Shown here one piece after another: positions 29,563 to 39,736 of a stretch of 64,000 bases of DNA. A program made the position numbers and the translations under genes. The stretch's first letter is position 1. Every line of letters begins with the position of its first letter. The DNA comes from Methanogenium cariaci JCM 10550. GTDB lineage: Archaea > Halobacteriota > Methanomicrobia > Methanomicrobiales > Methanomicrobiaceae. The notes beneath the pieces are model-generated. The model had not been told where the DNA came from and ran no database searches. It saw only the letters and a program-made list of their open reading frames with translations. Location of the stretch: contig NZ_BBBG01000005.1 of assembly GCF_001315945.1 (NCBI RefSeq), positions 1 to 64,000 on the forward strand. The letters are read 5' to 3'.

Positions 29563-31009
29563 CCTTTGATTACTCCGATGGGATTCAGGCGGGCAACCCG
29601 TGCGATATACCTGCTTCATGGACCACTTTTACCACTTCTCCTGATGGTTTGTAGGCATTTGGGGCTTCTTCTGCGATAGATCCGGCGGATGGTGCGAGAA
29701 CGGTGATGCCGTTTCTTCCGAGAGTTTCCTGGATGCTCTCTCCGGTGGCCTGTTTCTTTGCCTGTGACCGTGAAAGAACCCGGCCTGCACCGTGGCAGGT
29801 GCTGCCGAATGTCTTCTCCATGGCGCCCGTGGTTCCTTTCAACAGATATGATGAACTCCCCCCCATGCTTCCGGGGGGGATAATGACCGGCTGACCAATT
29901 GTATCACAGCCCGGCGGCAGGTCATGGGTGCCCGGCCCGAATGCCCGGGTCGCGCCCTTCCGGTGCACGCAGAGTGTCGTGCGCTTTCCGTCCACCATAT
30001 GTTCCTCAATCTTTGCGACATTGTGGGTCACATCATAGACCAGCGGCATCTCCTCGGCCGACAGGGAAAATGCCCGGGAGAATACCTCACGTGTCAGATG
30101 CATGATCATCTGGCGGTTGGCCCATGCATAGTTTGCAGCGCATGCCATTGCCGAAAGATATGCCTCTCCTTCGGGGCTGGTCAGAGGCGCACATGCGAGC
30201 TGTTTGTCGGCAAGAGGAATGTGATATTTCTTTGATGCATCCTCCAGCGTCTTCAGGTGGTCGGTGCAGATCTGATGCCCCAGCCCCCCCGCGACCCGCA
30301 GTGATCATGATGCATATCTGCCCGGCCTCAATACCGAATGCCTGCGCTGCCTCCGGGTCAAAGATCTCCTCCACACACTGAATTTCAAGAAAGTGATTGC
30401 CTGAACCAAGCGTGCCGCACTGTGGCCTACCGCGTTTGCGCGCCTTCTGGCTGACGTGTGATATGTCGGCACCTTCGATGTGGCCCTGCTCCTCGCACCA
30501 GAGGAGGTCACGTTCGGTGCCATAGCCTTCCTCGACCGTCCACCGGGCACCTTCGGTCATGATTCTGTTGAGGTCACGGTCTGATGCGGTGATGCAGCTT
30601 TTTGTCCCGACACCCGTCGGCACGGTTGTATAGAGTTCCTGCAGCACTTTTTTTACCTGCTTCAGGTCACTGCGATGCAGCGGGGGGGTTGCCATAAGGC
30701 GCACGCCGCAGTTGATATCAAATCCAACCCCTCCGGGGGGGGAGATGATCCCTTCGTCCATGGTGAAGGCTCCCACACCCCCCCGATGGGAAACCCGTAG
30801 CCCCCCCAGTGGATATCCGGCATTGCAAGGGAATGTTTACAGATCCCAGGCAGTGTTGCGATATTTGCAAGCTGCGTTACTGCTCCCTCTTCTAGGGTGC
30901 CCATTAGCTGTTGTGAGAGATAAAACCGGCCCGGTACCCGCATGTCCGGAACGGTGCCAATGGGAAGCTCCCATTCGTATTCTCCTTTCCGTATTATTTT
31001 TTCCATCAT
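29559..31009 (-). CDS. rtcB: RtcB RNA-splicing ligase
   Basis: RtcB joins the halves of spliced tRNAs, such as the intron-bearing tRNA-Met of this window, using GTP and Mn2+. Signatures: [31 protein letters not shown] with the metal-ligand Cys, [26 protein letters not shown] and the C-terminal GSCHGAGR-like [14 protein letters not shown] holding the guanylylated region's His. The frame breaks at about 30750, 30310, 30280 and 29590; corrected length is about 482 residues, which is complete. Two ATGs (31009 and 31006) are possible starts. Confidence 0.94.
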
Positions 31010-31029
31010 TTTCTGCCACTCTCTTTTAT

Positions 31030-31442
31030 TTATACATCAAAGAGAACCAACGTAGACCATCCTTCGTCAGTCCTCGTTATATCCATTCCTGAAAGGGATA
31101 TTCCCTTTACTTCGGTCCCTCCCGCATGCGCTTCCCTGCGGAAGGCTCCCCCCCGAAGAGCTCTGCGGAAAGACCGGAGGAAGTGAAGGTAACTTCTGCC
31201 CGGCAGAGTGCCACACATTCAACCTCTGCGTAAAAAAGGATTTCTGAGAGGAATTCATGAAGCAGGCGTTCCCCCCCGTCATCTTCATTGAGAGTAAAAT
31301 GAATCGTGACCTCTTCATTTGCGCAGGAAGGAAACATCACCGAAAAAAGAGCGTGTGCTGCTTCTTCAAAGAGTTCTTTCCTGGTTGCACCGCAGACATG
31401 CATCAGGACGTCTGCGGTGTGTTCGCGTTCAGAAAATGGCAT
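31030..31442 (-). CDS. Archease, RtcB activator
   Basis: Archease speeds RtcB guanylylation. The start [16 protein letters not shown] at 31442, with GGAGAAGGAC upstream, matches archease N-termini including the metal-binding HTADV. The frame breaks near 31110; the second frame ends with [13 protein letters not shown], the conserved archease C-terminus. Length is about 137 residues. It lies 21 bases upstream of rtcB on the same strand, a common archaeal pairing. Confidence 0.9.
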
Positions 31443-31461
31443 TGTCCTTCTCCCTGAGTTC

Positions 31462-31734
31462 TTAGAGATAATCACAGTATGCAGGAATCATATCCATATC
31501 GATTCTGTCAAGGTACCTGGCCTGGTATATGGAGACGTAAATGATGTTGTCCCCCCCGATATATATCTCATAATCGGATGGTTTCGGGGGTTTTACAGAG
31601 GTGGAAAGGAGAATGGGTCCTCCGCAGGATGTACATACCCTGAAATCAATATTTCTCTGAAGAATATAGGATTTAACGTCATCAGAGACAACAATATCGT
31701 GCCCGGCGGCGCAATTGTCATCAGAATTTTCCAT
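31462..31734 (-). CDS. Small zinc-ribbon-like protein, unknown
   Basis: A 90-residue protein with one CxxC pair (VCTSCGG near residue 35) and the segments DFRV, DYEIYIGGDNIIYVS and YLDRIDMDMIPAYCDYL. The stop lies 20 bases before archease on the same strand, so it may be in the rtcB operon. A single CxxC pair plus a further Cys could bind zinc. Function unknown. Confidence 0.65.
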   Translation of the reverse strand: MENSDDNCAAGHDIVVSDDVKSYILQRNIDFRVCTSCGGPILLSTSVKPPKPSDYEIYIGGDNIIYVSIYQARYLDRIDMDMIPAYCDYL

Positions 31735-31788
31735 TATCTTAACAGGTTGAATACCGGGGTAAAAATAGGTTTTGTTGAGGCAGCAAGG

Positions 31789-32103
31789 TCATACTGCCAG
31801 TATCAGTGTGCTGACCATGTCCGTATACTTGTCCCTGAGCGTATAGACACTGGTGGAATTGTCATTTCTCTTCTGCACACTGAGAATTCCAATACGTGAC
31901 GCAACAGTCCCGATCATTGACGCAATGGACTGAAGGCTGACGGTAAATTTTGTTTTCAGCTGTTCAAATGCCTCCGGGATGGTAACGGATCTGGTTTTTA
32001 TAAAGAGACTCAGGAGTTCATGTCGAATACCTGACGTGTCCCGTTTAAGATATCCTTTTAAACGGCGTTCTATCTCGTGCTTCAGATCAGCCGCAGATCG
32101 CAT
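31789..32103 (-). CDS. DUF2551 helix-turn-helix protein
   Basis: A protein of about 105 residues beginning MRSAADLKHEIERRLKGYL, with a predicted winged helix around TIPEAFEQLKTKFTVSLQSIASMIG. The pattern matches DUF2551 proteins of methanogens. A longer frame to 32226 exists but the added segment is not typical of the family, so the ATG at 32103 is preferred. It may be a transcription regulator; its targets are unknown. Confidence 0.75.
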   Translation of the reverse strand: MRSAADLKHEIERRLKGYLKRDTSGIRHELLSLFIKTRSVTIPEAFEQLKTKFTVSLQSIASMIGTVASRIGILSVQKRNDNSTSVYTLRDKYTDMVSTLILAV

Positions 32104-32308
32104 ACACGGTCTTTTGAACGAATGGTATTTAGTTTTATCGAATTGATAGTGATTAATCGTGATCAATTGTTCGGTAACGGAGTTTAACAAAAATGTATCT
32201 GAAATCTGCGTCATCCTTCGAATCATATCACCAAAAGTAGGGAATCCGGTTGACTTCAGCTACGTGAAGCATCATATTTAATCTCTTTATTTCCCAATAT
32301 TTCTCTGT

Positions 32309-33164
32309 ATGAAATTTCCAGACTATGATATCAGTAAGTATACGGTCCGGCAGCTGGTTGCCCTGCCGATCGCATTACTGGTAATCTCGCTTCTTTTCCT
32401 TGGGTTCAATACCTCATGACAGGTATGCCTGTCGACCCGGGAATTGATTTTGCAGGAGGTGTTGCGGTGACGATACCGCCGACAACAGATTCTCAGGCAG
32501 TTGTTGAAGGATATTTCTCTGAATACCCTCTGAAAAGTGTTGGAGACGGGGGGGTAAACGGAGGATATTATGTGGTATTTGAGTATATGCCTGATGATGA
32601 GTTTCTCTCATTGTCCAAAGTGATTAATGAACATTATCCTGATGCAAAGGTCGATCAGATTGGAGAGACGTTTGGAAAGACCCTGCAGGCACAGGCACTC
32701 TGGCACTCCTCTTCTCGTTTATCGGGATGGCCATTGTGGTATTCATTGTCTTTAAAAACTTTGTACCGTCCATCGCTGTGGTAATCTCAGCATTCTCTGA
32801 TATTGTCATCACCGCGGCACTCATGGATATGGTCGGCATTACCCTTACGCTTGGAACAACAGCCGCCCTTTTGATGTTGATCGGTTACTCGGTAGACAGT
32901 GACATTCTCTTAACGACCCGTGTCCTGAAACGGAAAGGAAAGTTTTCCGATAAGATGCAGGGCGCATTTCGTACCGGGTTTACCATGACATCCACCACCA
33001 TCAGTGCGGTTGCACTCATGTTCATTGTCTCATGGATTGGGCAGATCGATGTGATTCGCGACATTTCCGCGGTCCTTTTACTTGGACTGTTCGTTGATCT
33101 GATGAATACCTGGATGCTGAATGCCGGAATTTTAACCGGATATGCAGGAGGTGACAAACGATGA
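32309..33164 (+). CDS. secF: Protein-export membrane protein SecF
   Basis: SecF, with SecD, assists protein translocation through SecYEG. The start at 32309 (MKFPDYDISKYTVRQLV) is followed by the first helix, the conserved GIDFAGG motif, an extracytoplasmic domain, and helices holding GYSVDSDILLTTR and FRTGFTMTSTTI. Single-base losses near 32417 (CCC to CC) and 32705 (CC to C) break the frame; corrected length is about 285 residues. The stop overlaps the secD start by ATGA. Confidence 0.92.
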
Positions 33165-34650
33165 GTGACGATACCACCAGTGGTCTGATTACCACCCTGA
33201 AAGACTGGCGTGTTGCTGTGATGCTTCTCTTAGTGGTATTCTCGGTTGTGAGCATCTATGTGATTCCGCCGGGTATATCCAACGGGATGACCGGAAACCT
33301 TCAGCTCGGACTTGACCTTGAAGGCGGTTCGTGGATTCAGCTTTCATTCCAGTCAGAAGTAGTTCGGTTTGATACCGATGAAAATCCGGAAGCCTTTGCG
33401 GCACGCATCGGAGAGGCACTGGATGCAGAAGTATTCCTCTTTGAAGAGGACCGGCTGGAGATACGTGCGCCGTTTACCCGTGAAGAACTGGAACCGGTCT
33501 TTGCAGAGAACGGCGGATCCATTGTCACCTATGAAAATGGTGTATCAAAGGATACTGCTGACCAGATTAAGCTGATCTTAGAGAATAAGGTCAATAATCT
33601 CGGAACAAAGGACGCACGCATCAATACGATCACCGGCCTGAACGGGGGGGTGACCCAGTATATCAGGCTTGAACTTGCGGGTGTTGACATCGCAACCGCC
33701 CAGGAGATTGTGGGTGCGCAGGGTAAGTTTGAGATACGGATTCAGACTATCGGGAATGAGACAGAACACGTGCTCTACGGTGACTCCATCAAGAGTGTCT
33801 CCACACCGACACAGAGTCCGCCGGGCAGTGACGTATGGGGAGTCGGGTTTACTCTCAGTCAGGAGGGTGCCGTTGCATTCCGTGAGGCTGCAAATACCCA
33901 CGGTGCCACAAGCAATCCGGATGCTCATGAGATCATGATGCTTCTCGACGATGAGATCGTCTACAGCGCAAGCCTGAATCCCCCCCAGCTGGCAGCAGAA
34001 CTGAAGACCGCTCCGGTCCGTGAACTGCGTGCAACGACCGGTGCCGGTGAGGAAGGGCTTGAAGACGCAAAGAAGCTTGAAATTCACCTGCGTGCCGGTG
34101 CACTTCCGGTCGATGTACAGATTGCCGGATCCGGTACCGTCTCTGCAAGTCTGGGTGAGCACTTTAAGGTAATGTCGGTTATTGCAGGCATTCTTGCCTC
34201 ATGGCTGTTGCTGCCACGGTATACTACTGGTATCGTGAACCGGCGATTGTGCTTCCGATGATCGGGACCAACATTGCAGAAATCATTATTCTGCTGGGTA
34301 TTGCGACCTATCTGCAGCAGCTGGACCTTGCCAGTATCGCCGGTCTTATTGCGGTGCTGGGAACCGGTATTGACCAGCTGGTGGTTATTACCGATGAGGT
34401 CATCTATGAGGGCCGTGTCCCGTCACAGAATCTCTACCTGAAACGGTTTAACCGTGCACTGGGTATTATCATGGTGGCGGCCTGCACGACGGTCATCGCG
34501 ATGCTGCCTTTAGCAGTAATGGACCTTGCAAACCTGCGTGGATTTGCCATTATCACCATTCTGGGTGTGCTGATTGGTGTGCTGATCACCCGGCCTGCCT
34601 ATGGTAAGATCATTATGGCAATTATGTCAAAAAAACCAAGTGACCGCTGA
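33161..34650 (+). CDS. secD: Protein-export membrane protein SecD
   Basis: The N-terminal helix is followed by LQLGLDLEGGSWIQL, a large extracytoplasmic region, and C-terminal helices with IGTNIAEIIILLGIATYL, GTGIDQLVVITDEV and FNRALGIIMVAACTT. The frame breaks near 34195, where the joined reading should give a helix running into MAVAATVYYWY. Corrected length is about 497 residues, typical for archaeal SecD. It is co-transcribed with secF. Confidence 0.92.
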
Positions 34651-34715
34651 TATCTGCGGTCACCCATCACAATATTTATATTTCTCTTATCCTCACAAGT
34701 GCATGAGGAATTTTT

Positions 34716-34989
34716 ATGGCAAAACCAGTGTTGATGGATTTTTTGCAGTATGGTGCGGACCCTGCAAACTTCAGACTCCCGAACTTGAGAAACTCAAAGA
34801 GATGATGGGAGATGCAGTTGAGATAAAGAAAATTGATGTGGACGATAACCACGATCTTGCACAGAAGTACGGGATTATGGTTGTGCCGACGCTGATTATC
34901 GAGAAGGACGGGTGGTAAAGGAGCGTCTGGAAGGCGTGACTCCGGCGGATTCGCTCAGGCGTATGCTTGAACCCCCCCTGACTGAATAG
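34716..34989 (+). CDS. trx: Thioredoxin
   Basis: A small thioredoxin with the redox motif WCGPC near residue 13 and the cis-proline in VVPTLII. The start at 34716 has AGGAA seven bases upstream, and a TATA-like TATTTATATT lies about 35-45 bases before it. The frame is broken by one missing T near 34743 (FF codons) and again near 34912; corrected length is about 91 residues, short but normal for archaeal glutaredoxin-like thioredoxins. The partner reductase is not in the window. Confidence 0.85.
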
Positions 34990-34994
34990 GTCGT

Positions 34995-35621
34995 ATGATT
35001 CCGGAGGAAGAGAGGGCAGAACAGATGATCATCCATTTTCAGGGATTATATGGTGATATTACGTGGTGGCCGGGCGACCCTGAAGAAGTGATGATCGGTG
35101 CTGTTTTGACCCAGCAGACCCGCTGGGAGAATGTTGAGACTGCACTCAAACGTCTGCGCGAGGCAGGCATCTGTTCTCTGTCAGGAATAGAAGGTTCTTC
35201 TGACCAAAGCCTTGAGGAAGCGATCTTTCCTACCGGATTTTACCGGATAAAGCGTGAGCGACTGCAATGTCTGGCATCAGCGGTTCTCTCCTGCGGCGGG
35301 ACGAAATCCCTGAAGGAGTACCCGACGCCCCCCCGCCTGCGCGCCTTTTTTCTTGCGATAAAGGGCGTGGGCCCGGAGACGGCGGACAGTATTCTCTGTT
35401 ACGGATTTAGCCGTCCGGTCTTTGTTATGGATGCCTATACCCGCCGGGTCTGTGCCTGTGCGGGCATCTCCCGGACCGGTCGCGATCTGCAGGCACTCTT
35501 CCAGTGCCTGCTGCCGGAAGAACACCGGGCCCACCAGCAGTGCCATGCCTGGTTTGTTGAATATGCGAAACATTACTGTGGAAAAAAGAGGTGTGAAGAA
35601 TGCATGATACCGAATTTCTGA
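34995..35621 (+). CDS. Endonuclease III family DNA glycosylase
   Basis: A HhH-GPD DNA base-excision enzyme of 208 residues, intact. The hairpin is at IKGVGPETADSILCYG with the catalytic lysine region nearby and the conserved Asp in FVMDAYTRR. Four C-terminal cysteines (YCGKKRCEEC with an upstream Cys) could hold a 4Fe-4S cluster. Which damaged base it removes cannot be told. Its stop lies inside the start of the next gene. Confidence 0.85.
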   Translation: MIPEEERAEQMIIHFQGLYGDITWWPGDPEEVMIGAVLTQQTRWENVETALKRLREAGICSLSGIEGSSDQSLEEAIFPTGFYRIKRERLQCLASAVLSCGGTKSLKEYPTPPRLRAFFLAIKGVGPETADSILCYGFSRPVFVMDAYTRRVCACAGISRTGRDLQALFQCLLPEEHRAHQQCHAWFVEYAKHYCGKKRCEECMIPNF

Positions 35622-36141
35622 ATATTGGGACGCGGCTTCATCAGGAAGGACTGGTGACGTCGGTCTTTGGGAATATGAGCCGCCGCGGGGAAGGCGGATT
35701 TGAAATCACCCCCCCGACCGGTTCGTTTCTGGATGCTCCTGCCCGGCTGGTTTTTGTCTCGGATGAGGGTGTTGCAGAGGCAGGTGCATCCAGTGAATAC
35801 CGTGTCCACCTGCAGGCCTACCAAAAAACAGATGCAGCGGCCATCGTCCATGCCCATCCTCCGTATGCAGTGGCCCTCTCGCTCTCCTGTGATGCCATTG
35901 TCCCTGCCGACAGCGAGGGGGGGAAGATGCTTTTGCCAAGGATTCCGGTCGTTGACGGAGAACCGGGAACAGATGAGCTTGCGGAAAATATTGGCACGGC
36001 ACTGGTCTCTTCCCCCCCCTTGTCATTGCACGGGGGGGACATGGGACCTTTGCACGGGCAGAGACACTCGTGGATGCTTATATCCTGACGGCCGTTGCCG
36101 AACATGCCGCCCGGATACTCATCTATTCCGGCGGCCTCTGA
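35600..36141 (+). CDS. Class II aldolase (fuculose-phosphate aldolase type)
   Basis: A class II aldolase/adducin-family protein of about 180 residues. Metal ligands are visible in HAHPPYAVAL and in the GHGTFAR segment after the frame break at the seven-C run at 36011. The catalytic Glu is probably in ASSEYRVHLQAY. Members in methanogens make or cleave phosphorylated C6/C3 sugars and can supply lactaldehyde for F420. It overlaps the preceding gene by 22 bases and converges with the glycosyltransferase gene by 19 bases. Confidence 0.85.
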
Positions 36142-37054
36142 TGTTTGAGGCTCTGAATCTCCCGCCTGAGTTCCTGCTGGTTTGAAAGCATAATATCGCT
36201 CAGGATGCCGAACATAAAGACCTGTAGTCCCCCCATGACGAGAAGGGCCGTGAGGATGGTTAAGGGCAGGTGTTCGGTACCGTTCAGCCATTCATAGAGG
36301 ACGTAGAGGCCGGTCAGTCCTCCCAGAATGCTGATGACCCCGCCGATCATCCGAAATAAAACATCGGGTTGCTGCGTTTTGCAAGGCGGTAGAGGGTGGT
36401 GATGATTTTTGCCCCGTCATGGAATGGCCGAAGTTTTGTGGCAGTCCCCCCCGGCCGTTTCACATAATGAACAGGGACTACTTTGATCTTCTGCTGGTTG
36501 CGGATGGACTCGGATGCTATCTCTGTCTCGATGCCGAATCCCTCTTCCCGGAGGTGCATCTGCCGGATGCTTTCAAGCGTGAATGCCCGGTATCCGGAGA
36601 GGATGTCGGCCAGATAACGGCCATGAGCCATCCGGAAGAGATCATTGATTATTTTATTGCCAAAGAGATTGAGGCGTGAGAGTGCATCTTTATCCGGAAA
36701 CTCCAGCCGGTTTCCGATGACATGGTCACATCCTGCAAAGAGGGGGGGTTCGAGCATCAGTTCCGCATCCTCCGGGAGATAGGTCATGTCCCCCCCGTCC
36801 AGCATCAGGATGTAGGGAAACCGGAAATGTTCAATGCTCTCGATGATCGCATTTCCCTTGCCGCGTGACTGCTGGAGCACCACCTCGGCACCGGCTTTTT
36901 CTGCAATCTCCGCAGTCCGGTCACTACTGTTCCCGTCTATGACAAAAATATGGGAGTAGCCCAGTTCTCTGAACCGGGATATGAGTTCTCCGATCGTCGG
37001 CTCCTCGTTAAGGGTCGGAATAAAAATACAGACCTGACTGCGGTCGATAATCAT
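36123..37054 (-). CDS. GT2 glycosyltransferase with C-terminal membrane helices
   Basis: The N-terminal 230 residues are a family 2 transferase with VCIFIPTLNEEPTIGELI, VIDGNSSDRTAEIA, ILMLDGGDMTYLPEDA and GNRL; the frame then breaks at 36352 by a lost G (GGG to GG) and continues MIGGVISILGGLTGLYVLYEWL, two more membrane helices. Joined, the protein has about 310 residues, the layout of dolichyl-phosphate hexose transferases of the AglJ/AglD type used in archaeal N-glycosylation. The precise sugar is unknown. The GtrA-like neighbour upstream supports a surface-glycan role. Confidence 0.82.
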
Positions 37055-37121
37055 CGTATATAGGCTTTGTCGTCACTCAGATATAGCCTTGAAGGTTCCT
37101 GCGGTGCAGATCTGCACACGA

Positions 37122-37490
37122 TCAGTGGTTATGTCCCTGACGTTTCAGTTCCTCTGATTTTTTTATGGAACACTCTTCGCACCGGAACTCCGGTTCCGGA
37201 TCATTCGAGCGGTCATAAGATTCTGCCCTGACCAGCCGGTATCCCCGTGTCACTTTTCCGCAGTCAACACAGCAGATATTCTCCTTTACTTCCCATTGCG
37301 CATCCAGCGTCTCTGAGGTGAAGATGAATCGGTCGACCCAGAAGAACATGAGGCCGCCAATCAGGTTCGCCACAATTGCTGCCACAAGGGCGCCCATTGA
37401 TGCCAGTACGATGCCCACTCCTGCAAGAATTGGCGTGGACAACTGCCATCTGACAAGATAAAGCCCATACCGTTTGAGGTTTACCTTCAT
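37122..37490 (-). CDS. GtrA-like membrane protein with Cys pairs
   Basis: A 122-residue protein: two or three membrane helices near residues 12-55 (including GALVAAIVANLIGG and a FWVDRFIF segment as in GtrA proteins), then a soluble C-terminal region with two CxxC pairs (CCVDCGK, FRCEEC) that could bind zinc. GtrA-like proteins are thought to move lipid-linked sugars across the membrane. It lies upstream of the GT2 gene on the same strand. Confidence 0.75.
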   Translation of the reverse strand: MKVNLKRYGLYLVRWQLSTPILAGVGIVLASMGALVAAIVANLIGGLMFFWVDRFIFTSETLDAQWEVKENICCVDCGKVTRGYRLVRAESYDRSNDPEPEFRCEECSIKKSEELKRQGHNH

Positions 37491-37544
37491 TGCGCAACAT
37501 TTGTTGCTGAATGTATATGAACCCCCCCGTTTTTGCGGAAAGGT

Positions 37545-38048
37545 TTATGCCTGCATAGAATCTCGTGAAATCACCGTATCGGTTGCCGTTTCGATAATGT
37601 CGACCCTGATGATATCTCCCGGATGAATAAACCCGTTTGAAAGATCCATTATCAACATCTGGTTATAGTTCCATATGCCACTACGCCCGCCCTGTCCCTT
37701 GAGTTTCTCTACCCCGTTGTGGACAGTATTGATGAAGTCCGTGATAGAGAGGGTCTCAATGGTACAGGGGGGGAGTAGTTCCCCGTTGCAGTATATCTTT
37801 GCGGAGAGTTCCCTGTTCTGAAAATCTTTTTTGACAATATTTCTCAGGTAGATCCCGCTTTCAAAGGTTGGTGGTATACTCTTGATGGAGGTGATGCTGA
37901 AGATGACCGGGGGGGGTTCGGGATATTCCCAGTCCAGTTCAGGCAGATGAATGGACTGCAGGATAAAAATGGCGGCGATGACCATGATGATCACCATCAG
38001 CAGGTGTCCTATCATATGCGATGCTGCATGCTCACTCTCATCGGGCAT
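37545..38048 (-). CDS. Unknown membrane-anchored protein, pilin-like N-terminus
   Basis: A 167-residue intact frame with one N-terminal helix (ASHMIGHLLMVIIMVIAAIFIL, about residues 9-30) preceded by a charged head (MPDESEH), then a beta-rich extracellular domain. The layout resembles archaeal type IV pilin-like proteins, but the class III signal-peptidase site is not obvious, so the call is weak. Function unknown. Confidence 0.6.
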   Translation of the reverse strand: MPDESEHAASHMIGHLLMVIIMVIAAIFILQSIHLPELDWEYPEPPPVIFSITSIKSIPPTFESGIYLRNIVKKDFQNRELSAKIYCNGELLPPCTIETLSITDFINTVHNGVEKLKGQGGRSGIWNYNQMLIMDLSNGFIHPGDIIRVDIIETATDTVISRDSMQA

Positions 38049-38086
38049 ACATGATGATCAAAGAAAAAATGAGTGATAAATGTTTC

Positions 38087-38432
38087 TATTTATCTTCGTA
38101 CTCCTCGAGAGCGAGCTGGTACATCCAGTCGAGGAGCAGGGGGCAGACAAGCACTTCGCACTCTTCTTCACAGCAGATGCAGGAAGAAGTTCTCCGCCTG
38201 CAATCAGAAGCGCCGGGTCAACTGCAGGTCTTTTTGCTTTCAGGAGGTAGGTCCTCTGACCCTCTCTCCGGTATTCAATCCGTTCAACTTTCCCATCGTC
38301 AAGGAGTCCTTTCAGGACACGCGAGCATTTCCTGCTGTCGATTTCGAGCAGTTTCCAGAGTTCACTCTGGAGTACCCCCCCTTCCGGGTGCAACTGAATT
38401 TCTTTGAGTGCTTTTTCTGCAAGGTCTGTCAT
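38087..38432 (-). CDS. Winged-helix regulator with C-terminal cysteine cluster
   Basis: The first 70 residues form a winged helix (SELWKLLEIDSRKCSRVLKGL, then DDGKVERIEYRREGQRTYLL). After a frame break near 38165 the protein continues CICCEEECEVLVCP and ends with LEEYEDK, about 115 residues in total. Four or five closely spaced cysteines suggest a metal or Fe-S site, so it may sense metal or redox state. It lies 13 bases before the Lsm gene on the same strand. Confidence 0.72.
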
Positions 38433-38445
38433 ATTACTAAGCCTT

Positions 38446-38689
38446 TCAGAGGACTGGTGCAATTGTCAGAATGTTGCTTCCCCCTGATAACAACAGTTCC
38501 CAGTGTCCTTCCTCTCTGGCCGTTTGTATATTCACTTGTCTGGTCCATCTGTATATTCAGGTGCTCGTCCACTGCGACGAGCCGCCCATGAAGCATCCGC
38601 TGATCGTCTTTAATTTCAACAGTAATCTGAGAATCCACGAGAGCGAATACTTTCTTGATCGGGAGGACAATACTGTTTACCATCTTCAT
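38446..38689 (-). CDS. lsm: Sm-like archaeal protein (Lsm/SmAP)
   Basis: A small RNA-binding Sm-fold protein of about 80 residues that forms heptamers. Sm1 is seen in ALVDSQITVEIKDDQRMLHGRLVAVDEHLNI and Sm2 in LGTVVIRGSNI after correction of one extra G near 38482; the uncorrected frame loses the Sm2 motif. Two ATGs (38689 and 38683) are six bases apart. A TATA-like ACTATAGTATAA is directly upstream, so a very short leader is likely. Confidence 0.88.
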
Positions 38690-38789
38690 TTAAGTGGGGT
38701 TATACTATAGTTAAACTTTTCTTTGGACCCATGTTCGTGGCAGGATGAGAGGTGGCTCTTCCTGCCGTGTGTGGGTGTTGGAGATGGAT

Positions 38790-39695
38790 TTAATTATGCT
38801 CTTTCATGCAGGATTCTGCTGCATCAATGAGACTTTTACTGCCCACGTAAATCGGTGTGCGGTGGTCAGGTTTTTCTGGCAGAACCGTAAGGAGATCCTG
38901 TGTGCCGTCGCTGATTGCTCCGCCTGCCTGTTTTGCAATGAATCCGATGGGGTTGGCCTCAAAGACCAGCCGGAGTTTTCCTTCGGGTTTTCCCCCCCGG
39001 GCTGCCGGGTAGCAGTAGATTCCGCCGTATGTCAGAATCTGGTGGAAATCGGCGACAAACGATCCGGAATATCTGAGTTTCCCGCCCTTTTGCTCACAGA
39101 GGCTGATGAAATCGTGGTGCCCCGGAAGCCATTCGTTCCGGATGCCACCGCTTCCGAAGAGCGTTCCTTCGGGTATTCGGACATTCTCTTTCAGGAGCAC
39201 AAAGATGCCGTCTGAATCGAGGGCAAAGGTGTATACCCCCGCCTCCCACCGTGATGGTAAGGACGGTCATCGGTCCGTAGAGCATATACATGGCAACGGC
39301 GAGATCCTCTCCTTTCTGCAGGGCATCCCCTCCCCGGTAGATGCCGACGATCGTGCCGACGGCGAGGTTGACCTGAATCAGGGACGATCCGTCAAGAGGA
39401 TCCATCACCACTGCATAATCGCCAAATGCATCGGGAAACCGGACGATGTCCGCCTGTTCCTCTGATGCGATTGCCTTTACAAATCCGGATTTCCCAGAAC
39501 GGATATGATATGATCGTCTGCCCATTTGTCAAGGGCTGCCTGTTCTTCTCCGTAGGTGTTCTCGGTTCCTGCATACGACTGGTTGTCAATGAATGCATCC
39601 CGAATGGGAATGGACTGGTAGGCGATGAGCTCAATGAGGTCTTTGAGCGGTTCCTCACATGCAGTCTCATCGAGGTATTGCCGCAGGGTCTTCAT
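38790..39695 (-). CDS. fbp: Fructose-1,6-bisphosphatase class I
   Basis: A gluconeogenic sugar phosphatase. The signature DPLDGSSLIQVNLAVG gives the metal and phosphate sites, and the N-terminal KTLRQYLDETACEE and C-terminal YPAARGGKPEGKLRLVFEANP match class I enzymes. The frame breaks near 39500 and near 39225; joined length is about 302 residues. Most methanogens use a bifunctional FBP aldolase/phosphatase, so a class I enzyme is of some note. It runs leftward with no close partner. Confidence 0.9.
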
Positions 39696-39736
39696 GCATC
39701 GTGATATATCTGCAGTGGTAATTATCCGTTCCCCCC

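Noticed and set aside
36123-36350. A separate 75-residue membrane protein after the GT2 gene
   Set aside because: It starts exactly where the GT2 frame ends and supplies the two membrane helices expected at the C-terminus of this type of transferase, so it is the same gene split by a lost base.
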